Assembly (NCBI GenBank): GCA_963422775.4
Contig: CAUJSJ030000037.1
Coordinates: forward strand, 62,001 to 126,000
Reading direction: 5' to 3'
From: Pelomonas sp963422775
GTDB lineage: Bacteria; Pseudomonadota; Gammaproteobacteria; Burkholderiales; Burkholderiaceae_C
DNA: 64,000 nt
The translations under genes were made by a program, and so were the position numbers. The notes beneath the pieces were generated by a model that was not told where the DNA came from, did not search any database, and saw only the letters and a list, made by a program, of their open reading frames with translations. Of this stretch, positions 27,474 to 35,224 are shown piece by piece (the first letter of the stretch is position 1; each line of letters opens with the position of its first letter).

Positions 27474-28231
27474 TGACGAACCGGAATGCCGCGCGCTGCC
27501 ATCAAGGCCTTGGCTTCGCCGACGGTGTGCTCGCCGAAGTGGAAGATGCTGGCGGCCAGCACGGCGTCGGCACCGCCCAGCGTGATGCCGTCCGCTAGAT
27601 CGTCCAGCGAGCCGACACCGCCGGAGGCGATGACGGGCACGGGCACGGCGTCGGACACGGCGCGGGTCAGTTCGAGGTCGAAGCCGCTCTTGGTGCCGTC
27701 GCGGTCCATGCTGGTCAGCAGGATCTCGCCCGCGCCGTACTCAGCCATCTGCCGCGCCCAGGCCACGGCGTCCAGGCCGACGTTCTTGCGGCCGCCGTGG
27801 GTGTAGACGTCCCACCCCGAACCATCGGACCGGCGCTTGGCGTCGATGGCCACGACGATGCACTGGGCGCCGTACTTGTCGCTGGCGGCGCGGATCAACT
27901 CGGGGTCGGCCACCGCCGCGGAGTTGAAGCTGACCTTGTCGGCACCGGCGTTCAGCAGGCGCCGCACGTCAGCCACCGAGCGCACGCCACCGCCCACCGT
28001 CAGCGGAATGAAGACCTGCGACGCGACCGCTTCGATGATGTGCAGGATGAGGTCGCGGCCGTCGCTGGTGGCGGTGATGTCGAGGAAGGTCAACTCGTCG
28101 GCACCCTGCTCGTTGTAGCGGGCGGCGATGTCGACGGGGTCACCCGCGTCGCGCAGGCCGACGAAGTTGACGCCCTTGACCACGCGGCCGGCGGTGACGT
28201 CGAGGCAGGGAATGATTCGTTTGGCGAGCAT
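27470..28231 (-). CDS. hisF: Imidazole glycerol phosphate synthase, cyclase subunit
   Basis: HisF, with HisH, converts PRFAR and ammonia to imidazole glycerol phosphate and AICAR. The start at 28231 gives the family N-terminus MLAKRIIPCLDVTAGRVVKGVNF with catalytic Asp11; the second catalytic Asp lies in the SMDRDGTKSGFD segment. Length is 253 residues. It is separated from hisA by a CHRD gene on the other strand, and hisI/hisE do not follow it here: rsmD does. Confidence 0.96.
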   Translation of the reverse strand: MLAKRIIPCLDVTAGRVVKGVNFVGLRDAGDPVDIAARYNEQGADELTFLDITATSDGRDLILHIIEAVASQVFIPLTVGGGVRSVADVRRLLNAGADKVSFNSAAVADPELIRAASDKYGAQCIVVAIDAKRRSDGSGWDVYTHGGRKNVGLDAVAWARQMAEYGAGEILLTSMDRDGTKSGFDLELTRAVSDAVPVPVIASGGVGSLDDLADGITLGGADAVLAASIFHFGEHTVGEAKALMAARGIPVRQ

Positions 28232-28354
28232 GACGGGGGATACGGAAGCGAGGGCTGAATTATTCCCTCGATGGTTAGGGGCTTCGCAGGGGGGTTGGTG
28301 CGGCGCCAAATGCGCGCTGCCCATTCCGCCCCAAGAACTTCAGAGGAGATCTCC

Positions 28355-28954
28355 ATGTCGCGTTTTGCACTCGCTTCGCTGGCCGCCGCCGCACTGGCCG
28401 CCGCCCTGCCCGCCCAGGCCCATGAACAGGTCTATGCCGCCAGCCTGCTGGCCAGCAGCGAAATCCCGGCTGCCGTGTCGCCCGGCAGCGGTTACGCCAC
28501 CGTGACCTTCGATTTCGATCTGGTGACGATGCGCGTGCAGGTGTCGTTTGCCGATCTCGTCGGCAATGTGACCGCCTCGCACATCCACTGCTGCACCGCA
28601 TCACCTGGCGCGGCCAATGTCGGCGTAGCGACCCAAACACCCAGCTTCACCGGCTTCCCGGCCGGCGTCGGCGTGCACTCGGGCACCTACGACCACACCT
28701 TCGACATGTCCCTGGCCAGCAGCTACAACGCGGCCTTCGTGACCGCCAATGGCGGCAGCGTGGGCACGGCCCTCAACGCGCTGGTGGCCGGGCTGAACAG
28801 CGGCAACGCCTACCTGAACGTGCACACCAGCAGCTTCCCGGGCGGCGAGATTCGCGCCCTGCTCGCGCCGGTGCCCGAGCCGGAAACCTATGCGCTGATG
28901 CTGAGCGGCCTGGGCGTGCTCGCCCTCGCCGCACGGCGCCGTCGCCAAGGCTGA
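28355..28954 (+). CDS. CHRD-domain protein with PEP-CTERM sorting signal
   Basis: A 199-residue exported protein. ATG 28355 follows AGGAG and opens a signal peptide ending AQA. The CHRD domain spans most of the mature part (SSEIPAAVSPGSGYATVTFD near the start; AYLNVHTSSFPGGEIRALL near the end). The C-terminus is a typical exosortase signal: VPEPETYALMLSGLGVLALAARRRR. Such proteins are processed by an exosortase and often associated with exopolysaccharide. It is on the plus strand, inserted between minus-strand hisF and hisA. Confidence 0.92.
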   Translation: MSRFALASLAAAALAAALPAQAHEQVYAASLLASSEIPAAVSPGSGYATVTFDFDLVTMRVQVSFADLVGNVTASHIHCCTASPGAANVGVATQTPSFTGFPAGVGVHSGTYDHTFDMSLASSYNAAFVTANGGSVGTALNALVAGLNSGNAYLNVHTSSFPGGEIRALLAPVPEPETYALMLSGLGVLALAARRRRQG

Positions 28955-28964
28955 GCGAGCGGCT

Positions 28965-29714
28965 TCAGCCGGCCGCTGCGATCAGCTCGTCCGCCCGCAC
29001 CTGGGCGGCCGTGAAGTCCAGCGCGCCGGTGTAGATGGAACGCCCGCAGATGACGCCCTCGACCCCGTCGCCCATGACGGCGCACAGGCGGTCGATGTCG
29101 GCCATGTCGGACAGGCCACCGGAGGCGATCACGGGAATGGTGAGCGCCTGGGCCAGCTTGACGGTGGCCTCGATGTTGATGCCCGTCAGCATGCCGTCGC
29201 GGCCGATGTCGGTGTAGATGACGCCTTCGATGCCGTAGTCCTCAAACTTCCTGGCCAGGTCGATGACCTCGTGGCCCGTGAGCTTGCTCCAGCCGTCGGT
29301 GGCGACCTTGCCGTCCTTGGCATCCAGGCCCACGATGATGTGGCCGCCGAAGGCGCTGCAGGCGTCTTTCAGGAAGCCGGGGTTCTTGACCGCTGCGGTG
29401 CCGATGATGACGTAGCTGAGGCCATCGTCCAGGTAGCGCTCGATGGTGTCGAGGTCACGGATGCCGCCGCCGAGCTGGATGGGGATCTCGTCGCCGATCT
29501 CCTTGATGATGGCCTTGATGGCCGGCTCGTTGACCGGCTTGCCCGCGAAGGCACCGTTCAAGTCCACCAGGTGCAAGCGCCTCGCGCCGGCGTCAAGCCA
29601 GCGGCGCGCCATCGCGGCGGGGTCTTCGCCGAAGGTGGTGGAGTCGTTCATGTCGCCTTGCTTGAGGCGGACACAGCGACCATCTTTCAGGTCAATCGCG
29701 GGGATCAGCAGCAT
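28965..29714 (-). CDS. hisA: ProFAR isomerase
   Basis: HisA isomerises ProFAR to PRFAR, step four of histidine synthesis. The 249-residue TIM barrel begins MLLIPAIDLKDGRCVRLKQGD with catalytic Asp8; the second half has IYTDIGRDGMLTGIN with the second catalytic Asp and PVIASGGLSDMADID. It lies 66 nt downstream of hisH in the direction of transcription. Confidence 0.96.
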   Translation of the reverse strand: MLLIPAIDLKDGRCVRLKQGDMNDSTTFGEDPAAMARRWLDAGARRLHLVDLNGAFAGKPVNEPAIKAIIKEIGDEIPIQLGGGIRDLDTIERYLDDGLSYVIIGTAAVKNPGFLKDACSAFGGHIIVGLDAKDGKVATDGWSKLTGHEVIDLARKFEDYGIEGVIYTDIGRDGMLTGINIEATVKLAQALTIPVIASGGLSDMADIDRLCAVMGDGVEGVICGRSIYTGALDFTAAQVRADELIAAAG

Positions 29715-29780
29715 GGCCGGGGGCTAAAGGGGCTGAGGGAGAAGGAGGGCAGGCGAGAAGTGCGGATCGGCGGGAACCGA

Positions 29781-30428
29781 TCAAGGCTTCCAGTGCAGGA
29801 AGTTGCGGTAGAGGGCGAGGCCCAGCGCGGCACTTTTCTCGGGGTGGAATTGGGTCGCAAAAATATTATCCCGGGCCACTGCACAGGTAAAGCGCAGACC
29901 GTAGTCGGTCTCGCCGGCGCTGTGCTCGACCTGCGCGGTCGTCGCGTAGAAGCTGTGCACGAAGTAGAACCAGCTTTCGTCCGGAATGCCATCCCACACC
30001 GGATGCGCACGCGGCTGGTGCACGCGGTTCCAGCCCATCTGCGGCACCTTGAAGCGGCTGCCGTCGTCCTGCAGCCGGCCTTCGAGGCGAAAGCGCTGCA
30101 CACGGCCCGGAATCAGCCCGAGGCCCGGGGTGTCCTGCTCTTCGCTGTGGTCGAGCAGCATCTGCATGCCGACGCACACACCCAGCAGCGGCTTGGTGGC
30201 GGCGGCCTCCAGCACGGCCTCCTTCACGCCGGAGTCCGCCAGCTCGCGCATGCAGTCACGCATGGCGCCCTGGCCGGGCAGCACGACGCGCTCGGCGGCG
30301 CGCACGACCTCGGGATCGCTGGTGATTGCAACTTCGAAACCCTGGCCCGCGGCGGCATGGATGACGGCCTGCGACACCGAGCGCAGGTTGCCCATGCCGT
30401 AGTCCACCACGGCAACGGTTCGGGTCAT
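29781..30428 (-). CDS. hisH: Imidazole glycerol phosphate synthase, glutamine amidotransferase subunit
   Basis: HisH supplies ammonia to HisF. The 215-residue product has VVDYGMGNLRSV at the N-terminus, the nucleophile Cys in LLGVCVGMQMLL and the C-terminal His/Glu pair in ATQFHPEKSAALG. It overlaps the hisB stop by one base (TGATG). Confidence 0.96.
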   Translation of the reverse strand: MTRTVAVVDYGMGNLRSVSQAVIHAAAGQGFEVAITSDPEVVRAAERVVLPGQGAMRDCMRELADSGVKEAVLEAAATKPLLGVCVGMQMLLDHSEEQDTPGLGLIPGRVQRFRLEGRLQDDGSRFKVPQMGWNRVHQPRAHPVWDGIPDESWFYFVHSFYATTAQVEHSAGETDYGLRFTCAVARDNIFATQFHPEKSAALGLALYRNFLHWKP

Positions 30429-31042
30429 CAGAGACTGCCTTTGGTGGAAGGGATCACGCCGGCCGAGCGCGGATCGGCCGTCGTCGCCATGCGCAGCGCG
30501 CGGCCAAAGGCCTTGAACATCGTCTCGGCCTGGTGGTGGGCGTTGTGACCCTTCAGGTTGTCGATGTGGACCGTGGCCAGCGCGTGGTTGACGAAGCCCT
30601 GGAAGAACTCGAAGGTCAGCTGCGTGTCGAAGGCGCCGATGCTGCCGGCCGTGAACTTGACGTCCATGTGCAGGCCCGGGCGGCCGGACAGGTCGATGAC
30701 GACGCGCGACAGCGCCTCGTCCAGCGGCACGTAGCTGTGGCCGTATCGCGTCAGGCCCGCCTTGTCGCCTACGGCCTTGGCAACAGCGAGGCCCAGCGTG
30801 ATGCCGACGTCTTCCACCGTGTGGTGGCCGTCGATGTGCAGGTCGCCCTCGCAGTGCACGTCCAGGTCGATGAGGCCGTGGCGGGCGATCTGGTCCAGCA
30901 TGTGGTCGAAGAAGCCGATGCCGGTTTGCAGCTTGGACTGGCCCGTGCCGTCCAGGTTGATGCGCACCGTGATGCGCGTCTCGCGGGTGTTGCGGGTGAC
31001 TTCGGCAGTCCGCGCGTTATGGGATGGGATCAGTTCAGACAT
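30428..31042 (-). CDS. hisB: Imidazoleglycerol-phosphate dehydratase
   Basis: Monofunctional HisB, 204 residues, without the phosphatase domain found in enterobacteria. Metal-binding motifs are FFDHMLDQIARHG, DGHHTVEDVG and the C-terminal GHNAHHQAETMFKAFGRAL. Its start lies inside the 3' end of hisC (13-nt overlap). Because histidinol-phosphate phosphatase is absent from this protein, that activity must be encoded elsewhere. Confidence 0.96.
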   Translation of the reverse strand: MSELIPSHNARTAEVTRNTRETRITVRINLDGTGQSKLQTGIGFFDHMLDQIARHGLIDLDVHCEGDLHIDGHHTVEDVGITLGLAVAKAVGDKAGLTRYGHSYVPLDEALSRVVIDLSGRPGLHMDVKFTAGSIGAFDTQLTFEFFQGFVNHALATVHIDNLKGHNAHHQAETMFKAFGRALRMATTADPRSAGVIPSTKGSL

Positions 31043-32112
31043 GCTTCGAGCGCTTGGAGCAGCAAGGTGTTTTCAGCGGGGGTTCCGACCGTGATGCGCA
31101 GGCAGTTCGCGAGCAGCGGGTGCAGGGCCGAGACGTTCTTGATCAGCACGCCGCGTGCCTTCAGCGCCGCGAAGGTGGCGGCAGCGTCATGCACCCTCGC
31201 CAGGATCATATTGCCCTGGCTGGGCCAGGGTGAGACACCCGGCAAGGCCTGCAGCGCCTGGAAGACACGCTCGCGCTGCTCTCGCAGCTCGGCCGCCTGG
31301 GCGGCGTAGACGTCGGCATGCTCCAGCGCAAAGAAGGCAGCCTCGGCGTTCAGCACGCTGATGTTGTACGGCGGGCGCAGCTTCTCGATCTGGTCGACCA
31401 ACTCAGCTGCGCCCAGCAGATAGCCGATGCGCACGCCGGCCAGGCCGAACTTGCTCATCGTGCGCATGACCAGCACGTTCTTCTGGCGGGCCATCAGCGC
31501 CAGGCTGTCGGCGCTCGCGAAGGGCTGGTAGGCCTCGTCCATGACGACCAGCCCCGGCGCAGCTTGGGCGATGCGCTCGATGACGGCGGCGTCCCAGAGC
31601 GTGGCGGTCGGGTTGTTGGGGTAGGCCAGGTAGATCAGTGCGGGCTGGTGCTCGGCGATGGCCGCAAGCATGGCGGCCTCGTCGAGTTCGAAATCATCCG
31701 CGCGCAGCGGCACGCCGACGAAGTCCAACCGATGCTGCCGGGCCAGCGCCTCGTACATGACGAAGCCGGGCACCGGCGCCAGCACGCAGGCGCCGGGCTT
31801 GGCGACCGCCAGCGTCAGCAGGCCGATGAGCTCGTCGGAGCCGTTGCCCAGTGTGACGCCGACCCCGTCGCCCACGCCGGCATGGCGGGCCAGCGCGCGG
31901 GCCAGTTCGGCGGTGCGCTCGGCCGGGTAGCGGTTCAGCGCCAGCGCGCCCAGGCGCTCGCCCAAGGCCTGCTGCAACTCGGGCGGCAGGGGGTAGGGGT
32001 TCTCCATCGCGTCCAGCTTCAGCAGGCCGGCGCTGGGCTGCACGACATAGGCATGCGCCGCGCGCACCTCGGGGCGGATGCGGTCGAGGGCTTGTTGCAG
32101 GGGGTCGGTCAT
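31030..32112 (-). CDS. hisC: Histidinol-phosphate aminotransferase
   Basis: PLP enzyme, 360 residues, starting at ATG 32112 (MTDPLQQALDRIRPEVRA), followed by LDAMENPYPLPPELQQ. The substrate region shows YLAYPNNPTATLWD and the Schiff-base lysine lies in MRTMSKFGLAGVRIGY. The start codon overlaps the stop of the upstream PIN-domain gene by 4 nt. hisC may therefore be transcribed from the toxin-antitoxin region rather than from hisGD. Confidence 0.95.
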   Translation of the reverse strand: MTDPLQQALDRIRPEVRAAHAYVVQPSAGLLKLDAMENPYPLPPELQQALGERLGALALNRYPAERTAELARALARHAGVGDGVGVTLGNGSDELIGLLTLAVAKPGACVLAPVPGFVMYEALARQHRLDFVGVPLRADDFELDEAAMLAAIAEHQPALIYLAYPNNPTATLWDAAVIERIAQAAPGLVVMDEAYQPFASADSLALMARQKNVLVMRTMSKFGLAGVRIGYLLGAAELVDQIEKLRPPYNISVLNAEAAFFALEHADVYAAQAAELREQRERVFQALQALPGVSPWPSQGNMILARVHDAAATFAALKARGVLIKNVSALHPLLANCLRITVGTPAENTLLLQALEACLN

Positions 32113-32555
32113 GGCGCGGTGAGGACTGGGACGACCAGGGGGTTGAGCACCTGCACGCTGTCGTAGACAGCTTCGTGCGGCAGGGCCAGGCTGAGCAGGC
32201 GGGTGCAGCCTTGCGCCTTGGCGCTGGCGACGACGAGGGCATCGGCAAACGGCAGGCCGAAACGGCTTTCCAGCGACCAGGCGGATTCGACGGTCGCCTG
32301 GTCGGCCTGCCAGGGGCGCCAGTGCTGGTAGCGACGCACCTCGGCGCGCGCGTCCCCCTGGGGCATGGGCGGGCTGATCTGGCGCGTGGCCAGCAGGTAG
32401 AAGTCGTTGAGCACCTGCACCGACACGCGGCCAGTTCGGGTGGCCCACAGCTCGTGCAGCCAGGCCAGCACCTGCTCTCGCTCGACCGGGCGGGCGCCGT
32501 CCTCGCTGAAGAGCAGCACGGAGGTGTCGACGAAAACGGGGGCTGTGGAATTCAT
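32109..32555 (-). CDS. PIN-domain protein, VapC-like toxin
   Basis: A 148-residue PIN protein. The N-terminal motif FVDTSVLLFS gives the first Asp, and LPFADALVVASAKAQG gives the third acidic site. The fourth region, normally a D/E-containing turn before the last helix, reads LLSLALPHEAVYDSVQVLNP and lacks the usual acidic pair. PIN toxins of this type cleave RNA. An RHH antitoxin gene lies upstream on the same strand, but a 133-nt gap containing a dispersed repeat separates them. The stop overlaps hisC. Confidence 0.8.
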   Translation of the reverse strand: MNSTAPVFVDTSVLLFSEDGARPVEREQVLAWLHELWATRTGRVSVQVLNDFYLLATRQISPPMPQGDARAEVRRYQHWRPWQADQATVESAWSLESRFGLPFADALVVASAKAQGCTRLLSLALPHEAVYDSVQVLNPLVVPVLTAP

Positions 32556-32561
32556 GTCAAG

Positions 32562-32657
32562 GCATTCGCGGGCCGAGCGCCGGGCCGCTCCCAAGCCGGC
32601 CCGCACGGGCGATGTGCTTGCCGGTCGAGCCGGCAAGCATGGCCGTCCCCGTGGGGG
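32562..32657 (-). repeat. Dispersed repeat copy B with perfect hairpin
   Basis: Read on the minus strand, this 96-bp block matches the block at 43589-43686 nearly base for base: a G/C-rich head with GGGGACGGC, then ATGCTTGCCGG, AGCACATCGCC, GCCGGCTTGGGAGCGGCCCGG and a CTCGGC tail. Inside it TGCTTGCCGG (32615-32624) pairs with CCGGCAAGCA (32630-32639), a perfect 10-bp stem with a 5-nt loop. It fills the gap between the antitoxin and toxin genes. Confidence 0.8.
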
Positions 32658-32688
32658 ACCGGACGACGTACTCGTTGGACGAGGGGCT

Positions 32689-32901
32689 TCATGTTCTGCC
32701 GGGATAGGGCTGGCCGTCGGACGCCCAGGCCCGCTCGCGGTGCAGCCAGTCCTGCAGCGCGCGCTCGTAGGCATCGTCGTGCTGCATCTTCTCGGCCAGC
32801 AGCTCGCCGAGCAGGCGCGAGACGCTGGTGTTGCGCCGCGCCGCCTCCAGCCGGGCCCATTCGGCCACGGCATCGTCCATCGAGACGGTGACGTTCTTCA
32901 T
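32689..32901 (-). CDS. Ribbon-helix-helix antitoxin, VapB-like
   Basis: A 70-residue protein beginning MKNVTVSMDDAVAEWARLEAARRNTSVSRLLGELLAEKM, the beta strand plus two helices of a CopG/RHH DNA-binding dimer. The C-terminal part (YERALQDWLHRERAW) is the probable toxin-binding tail; it ends at PYPGRT, perhaps shortened by the adjacent repeat. The start overlaps the stop of the upstream binding-protein gene (ATGA). A 14-bp inverted repeat just upstream of the start is a good candidate for its own operator. Confidence 0.82.
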   Translation of the reverse strand: MKNVTVSMDDAVAEWARLEAARRNTSVSRLLGELLAEKMQHDDAYERALQDWLHRERAWASDGQPYPGRT

Positions 32902-33821
32902 GGGTCAGAGATTACACGAAGTTCGTGTTGCACGAACTTCGTGTCCCAATGACCCTCGCTTGATATCGAATAAGGCCGGTACCAGAACTCGGGCCTGTCC
33001 AGCGGCGTTCGCGGCGGCAGCAGCGGGTTGTGCAACTCGATGACCCTGCGGCTGCCCAGGCGGGCACGGGCGATGTCCTCGCCGTGGTGCTTCATGAACA
33101 GATGCTCGAAGGCGCCACTGGCACGCAGGCGCTGCAGGCCCAGCTCGATGGCGGCCGCCAGGTCGGGCTCGTCGGGCGCCACGAAGTAGTACATGGCTGC
33201 CGGGTAGTGCAGGCAGACATTGGGGACGACGGCCAGGCCCTGGCCGTAGCGCCTCAGCTCCCACCAGATCTCCTCGACCGAGCGCGGGAAGGCGTCGGCC
33301 CGGCCCAGACGCAGTTGCTTGAACATCGCGTCGTAGCTTGGCGAGACGATCACGCGAATGCCATTGGCCTGCAGGATGCCGGTGTCCGGCCACTCATGGC
33401 CCTGCAGCATGGAAAACTGGCGCAGGTCGTCGAGGGTCTGCGCAGCGCTCATGCGGTCCGCCACCTCGGGTGTCGCCAGCAGCAGCCGCCAACCGAACAG
33501 CCCCTTGTAGATGGGAACGCGCACGGGCAGGGCCTGCCGCTCACGCTCCATCGAGGTCATCGTCCAGACGACGTCGAGCCGGGCACGCCGACCCAGCTCC
33601 TGCAGCGCCCGGTTCTGCGGGATCAGCTCGGGCGTCGGCTCCAGCGACACCGGCACGCCGGCCGCGGCCAGCGCCTGGCCTAGCAGCACGGCTGCATAGT
33701 TGTTGGCGAACTCTGCCCGGGCCGACACGTGCGGGATGCGCAGGCGGCGCGGCGCGGCCTGCCCGGCCAGCGGCCCGGCAACCGCGGACAGGACGAGCAC
33801 GCGACGACGCAATGACATCAC
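32898..33821 (-). CDS. Periplasmic substrate-binding protein-like (SBP family 3-like)
   Basis: A 307-residue exported protein with a signal peptide (RRRVLVLSAVAGPLAGQAA) and two lobes typical of type II periplasmic binding proteins: LRIPHVSARAEFANNYAAVLLG at the start, RLDVVWTMTSMERERQ, and LRLGRADAFPRS in the second lobe. No permease or ATPase is adjacent, so it may be a stand-alone sensor. The natural end of this family seems to be near PEFWYRP; the last 24 or so residues run through the antitoxin operator and overlap its start, suggesting that insertion of the toxin-antitoxin unit altered the C-terminus. Confidence 0.7.
   Translation of the reverse strand: MMSLRRRVLVLSAVAGPLAGQAAPRRLRIPHVSARAEFANNYAAVLLGQALAAAGVPVSLEPTPELIPQNRALQELGRRARLDVVWTMTSMERERQALPVRVPIYKGLFGWRLLLATPEVADRMSAAQTLDDLRQFSMLQGHEWPDTGILQANGIRVIVSPSYDAMFKQLRLGRADAFPRSVEEIWWELRRYGQGLAVVPNVCLHYPAAMYYFVAPDEPDLAAAIELGLQRLRASGAFEHLFMKHHGEDIARARLGSRRVIELHNPLLPPRTPLDRPEFWYRPYSISSEGHWDTKFVQHELRVISDP
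32914..32944 (-). promoter_or_regulatory. Putative RHH antitoxin operator
   Basis: ACACGAAGTTCGTG (32914-32927) and CACGAACTTCGTGT (32931-32944) form a perfect 14-bp inverted repeat with a 3-nt centre. Each arm is itself nearly palindromic (ACGAA/TTCGT), giving up to four half-sites, as expected for tetramer-forming RHH autoregulators. It starts 12 nt upstream of the antitoxin start and lies inside the last codons of the upstream binding-protein gene. Confidence 0.75.
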
Positions 33822-33907
33822 CGCAGCCTAGCGGAATGAAGGATGGCCAATCAATCGCGCGGCATCGGCTGCGTTAGCCTTTGTGCCCCGAACCGAATTT
33901 CTCGCCG

Positions 33908-35221
33908 ATGCCCCTGTCACCCTTCGCGAAGAAGCCCCTGCAGGCCACCGTGGCCAAGCTCAAGCGCACCGGCCGCGCGCTCGGCCGGCTCAAGCCCCAG
34001 CCGGTCAACCCCGTGCAGGCGCTGCAGGACATCAAGGCCCGGCGGGTCGCGCGGCGCACGTCATCGGGCCTGCAGCTCGCGCTGGCCGACCGCGTCGACT
34101 TCCTGAACCCGGTCCACTGGGACGCACTGGCGGCGCAGACCGTCTTCCTGTCGCGAGACTATCTGCGCGTGCTGGAGCAGCACGCACCGGCCAACCTGGA
34201 GCCGCGCTACGCGATGGCCTATACCGACGGCGAGCCGGTGGCGGCCCTGCTGCTGCAGCGGGTTGCCGTGGGCGGTGCCCAGCTGCGCAAGCCGGGCGCC
34301 AAGCGGCTGGTGGACACGCCGATGGCGGGGCTGAAGGAGCATCTGCTGGTCTGCGGCAACCTGCTCGTCTGGGGCGCGCGCTCGATGGCGCTGGCGCCGC
34401 ATGCCGACGAGGCCCAGCTCTGGCATGCCGTCTGCGAAGCCATCTACCGGCTGCGCCGCGCCGACAAGCTGAACGGCCAGTCCGATCTGGCCCTCATCAA
34501 GGACCTGGGGCTGCGTGGGCAAGACGTGCCGCCGGCGCTGCGGCTGCTGGGCTACCGCAGCGTGGAGACGGAGCCGGACATGGTGCTGACGCTGCGGCCC
34601 GAGTGGCGTAGCTGGGACGACTACCTGGCCAGCATGACCTCGGGCTATCGCAGCGCGGCCAAGAAGCTGCTCAAGGACTGCGCGGCCGCCGCACTGACGC
34701 TGCGGCTGGCGACAGCCGAGGAGATGCTGGCGCGCGCCGACGAACTGCACGGCCTGTACGGCCAGGTCCACCAGGGCCAGGGCCTGCGGCTGGCGACGCT
34801 GACGCCGGGCTATCTGCCAGCCATGGCCGCCGCGCTGGGCGTGCGCTTTCGCTGCCGCGTGGCCGAGCATGCCGACGGCCGCTGGCTGGGCTTCGTGACC
34901 AGCGTGCACGACGGCGACACGACGCTGGGCTACTACATCGGCTACGACCGCGCCGCCAATGCCGATGCGCCGATCTACCTGACGCTGCTGCAGTCCACCG
35001 TACAGGACGCCCTTGCCTTCGGCTCGAGCCGGCTGAGCCTGGGACGCACGGCGCTGGAGCCCAAGGCCAAGATGGGCTGCAAGCCCGAGCCGCTGAGCTG
35101 CGCGGTGCGGCACCGGGTGTCGGCGCTGAACTGGATCGTCACCGCGCTGACCAGGACCGCTGAACACGACGAGCCGCCGGAGCGCAGCCCGTTCAAGGCA
35201 ACGACCGCAGACGCAGCCTGA
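33908..35221 (+). CDS. GNAT/peptidogalycan-type acyltransferase, function unknown
   Basis: ATG 33908 gives a 437-residue protein with a basic, Leu/Lys-rich start. The middle contains DYLASMTSGYRSAAKKLLKD and the C-terminal half has LGFVTSVHDGDTTLGYYIGYD with LTLLQSTVQDALAFGSSRLSLGRTALEPKAKMGCKPEPL. This pattern is that of the GNAT-fold 'peptidogalycan biosynthesis/recognition' family, whose substrates are mostly unknown. It lies alone on the plus strand between two minus-strand parts of the his cluster. Confidence 0.72.
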   Translation: MPLSPFAKKPLQATVAKLKRTGRALGRLKPQPVNPVQALQDIKARRVARRTSSGLQLALADRVDFLNPVHWDALAAQTVFLSRDYLRVLEQHAPANLEPRYAMAYTDGEPVAALLLQRVAVGGAQLRKPGAKRLVDTPMAGLKEHLLVCGNLLVWGARSMALAPHADEAQLWHAVCEAIYRLRRADKLNGQSDLALIKDLGLRGQDVPPALRLLGYRSVETEPDMVLTLRPEWRSWDDYLASMTSGYRSAAKKLLKDCAAAALTLRLATAEEMLARADELHGLYGQVHQGQGLRLATLTPGYLPAMAAALGVRFRCRVAEHADGRWLGFVTSVHDGDTTLGYYIGYDRAANADAPIYLTLLQSTVQDALAFGSSRLSLGRTALEPKAKMGCKPEPLSCAVRHRVSALNWIVTALTRTAEHDEPPERSPFKATTADAA

Positions 35222-35224
35222 GGG

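Noticed and set aside
30428..31042. hisB as a bifunctional phosphatase-dehydratase
   Set aside because: The 204 residues contain only the dehydratase motifs; there is no HAD phosphatase domain.
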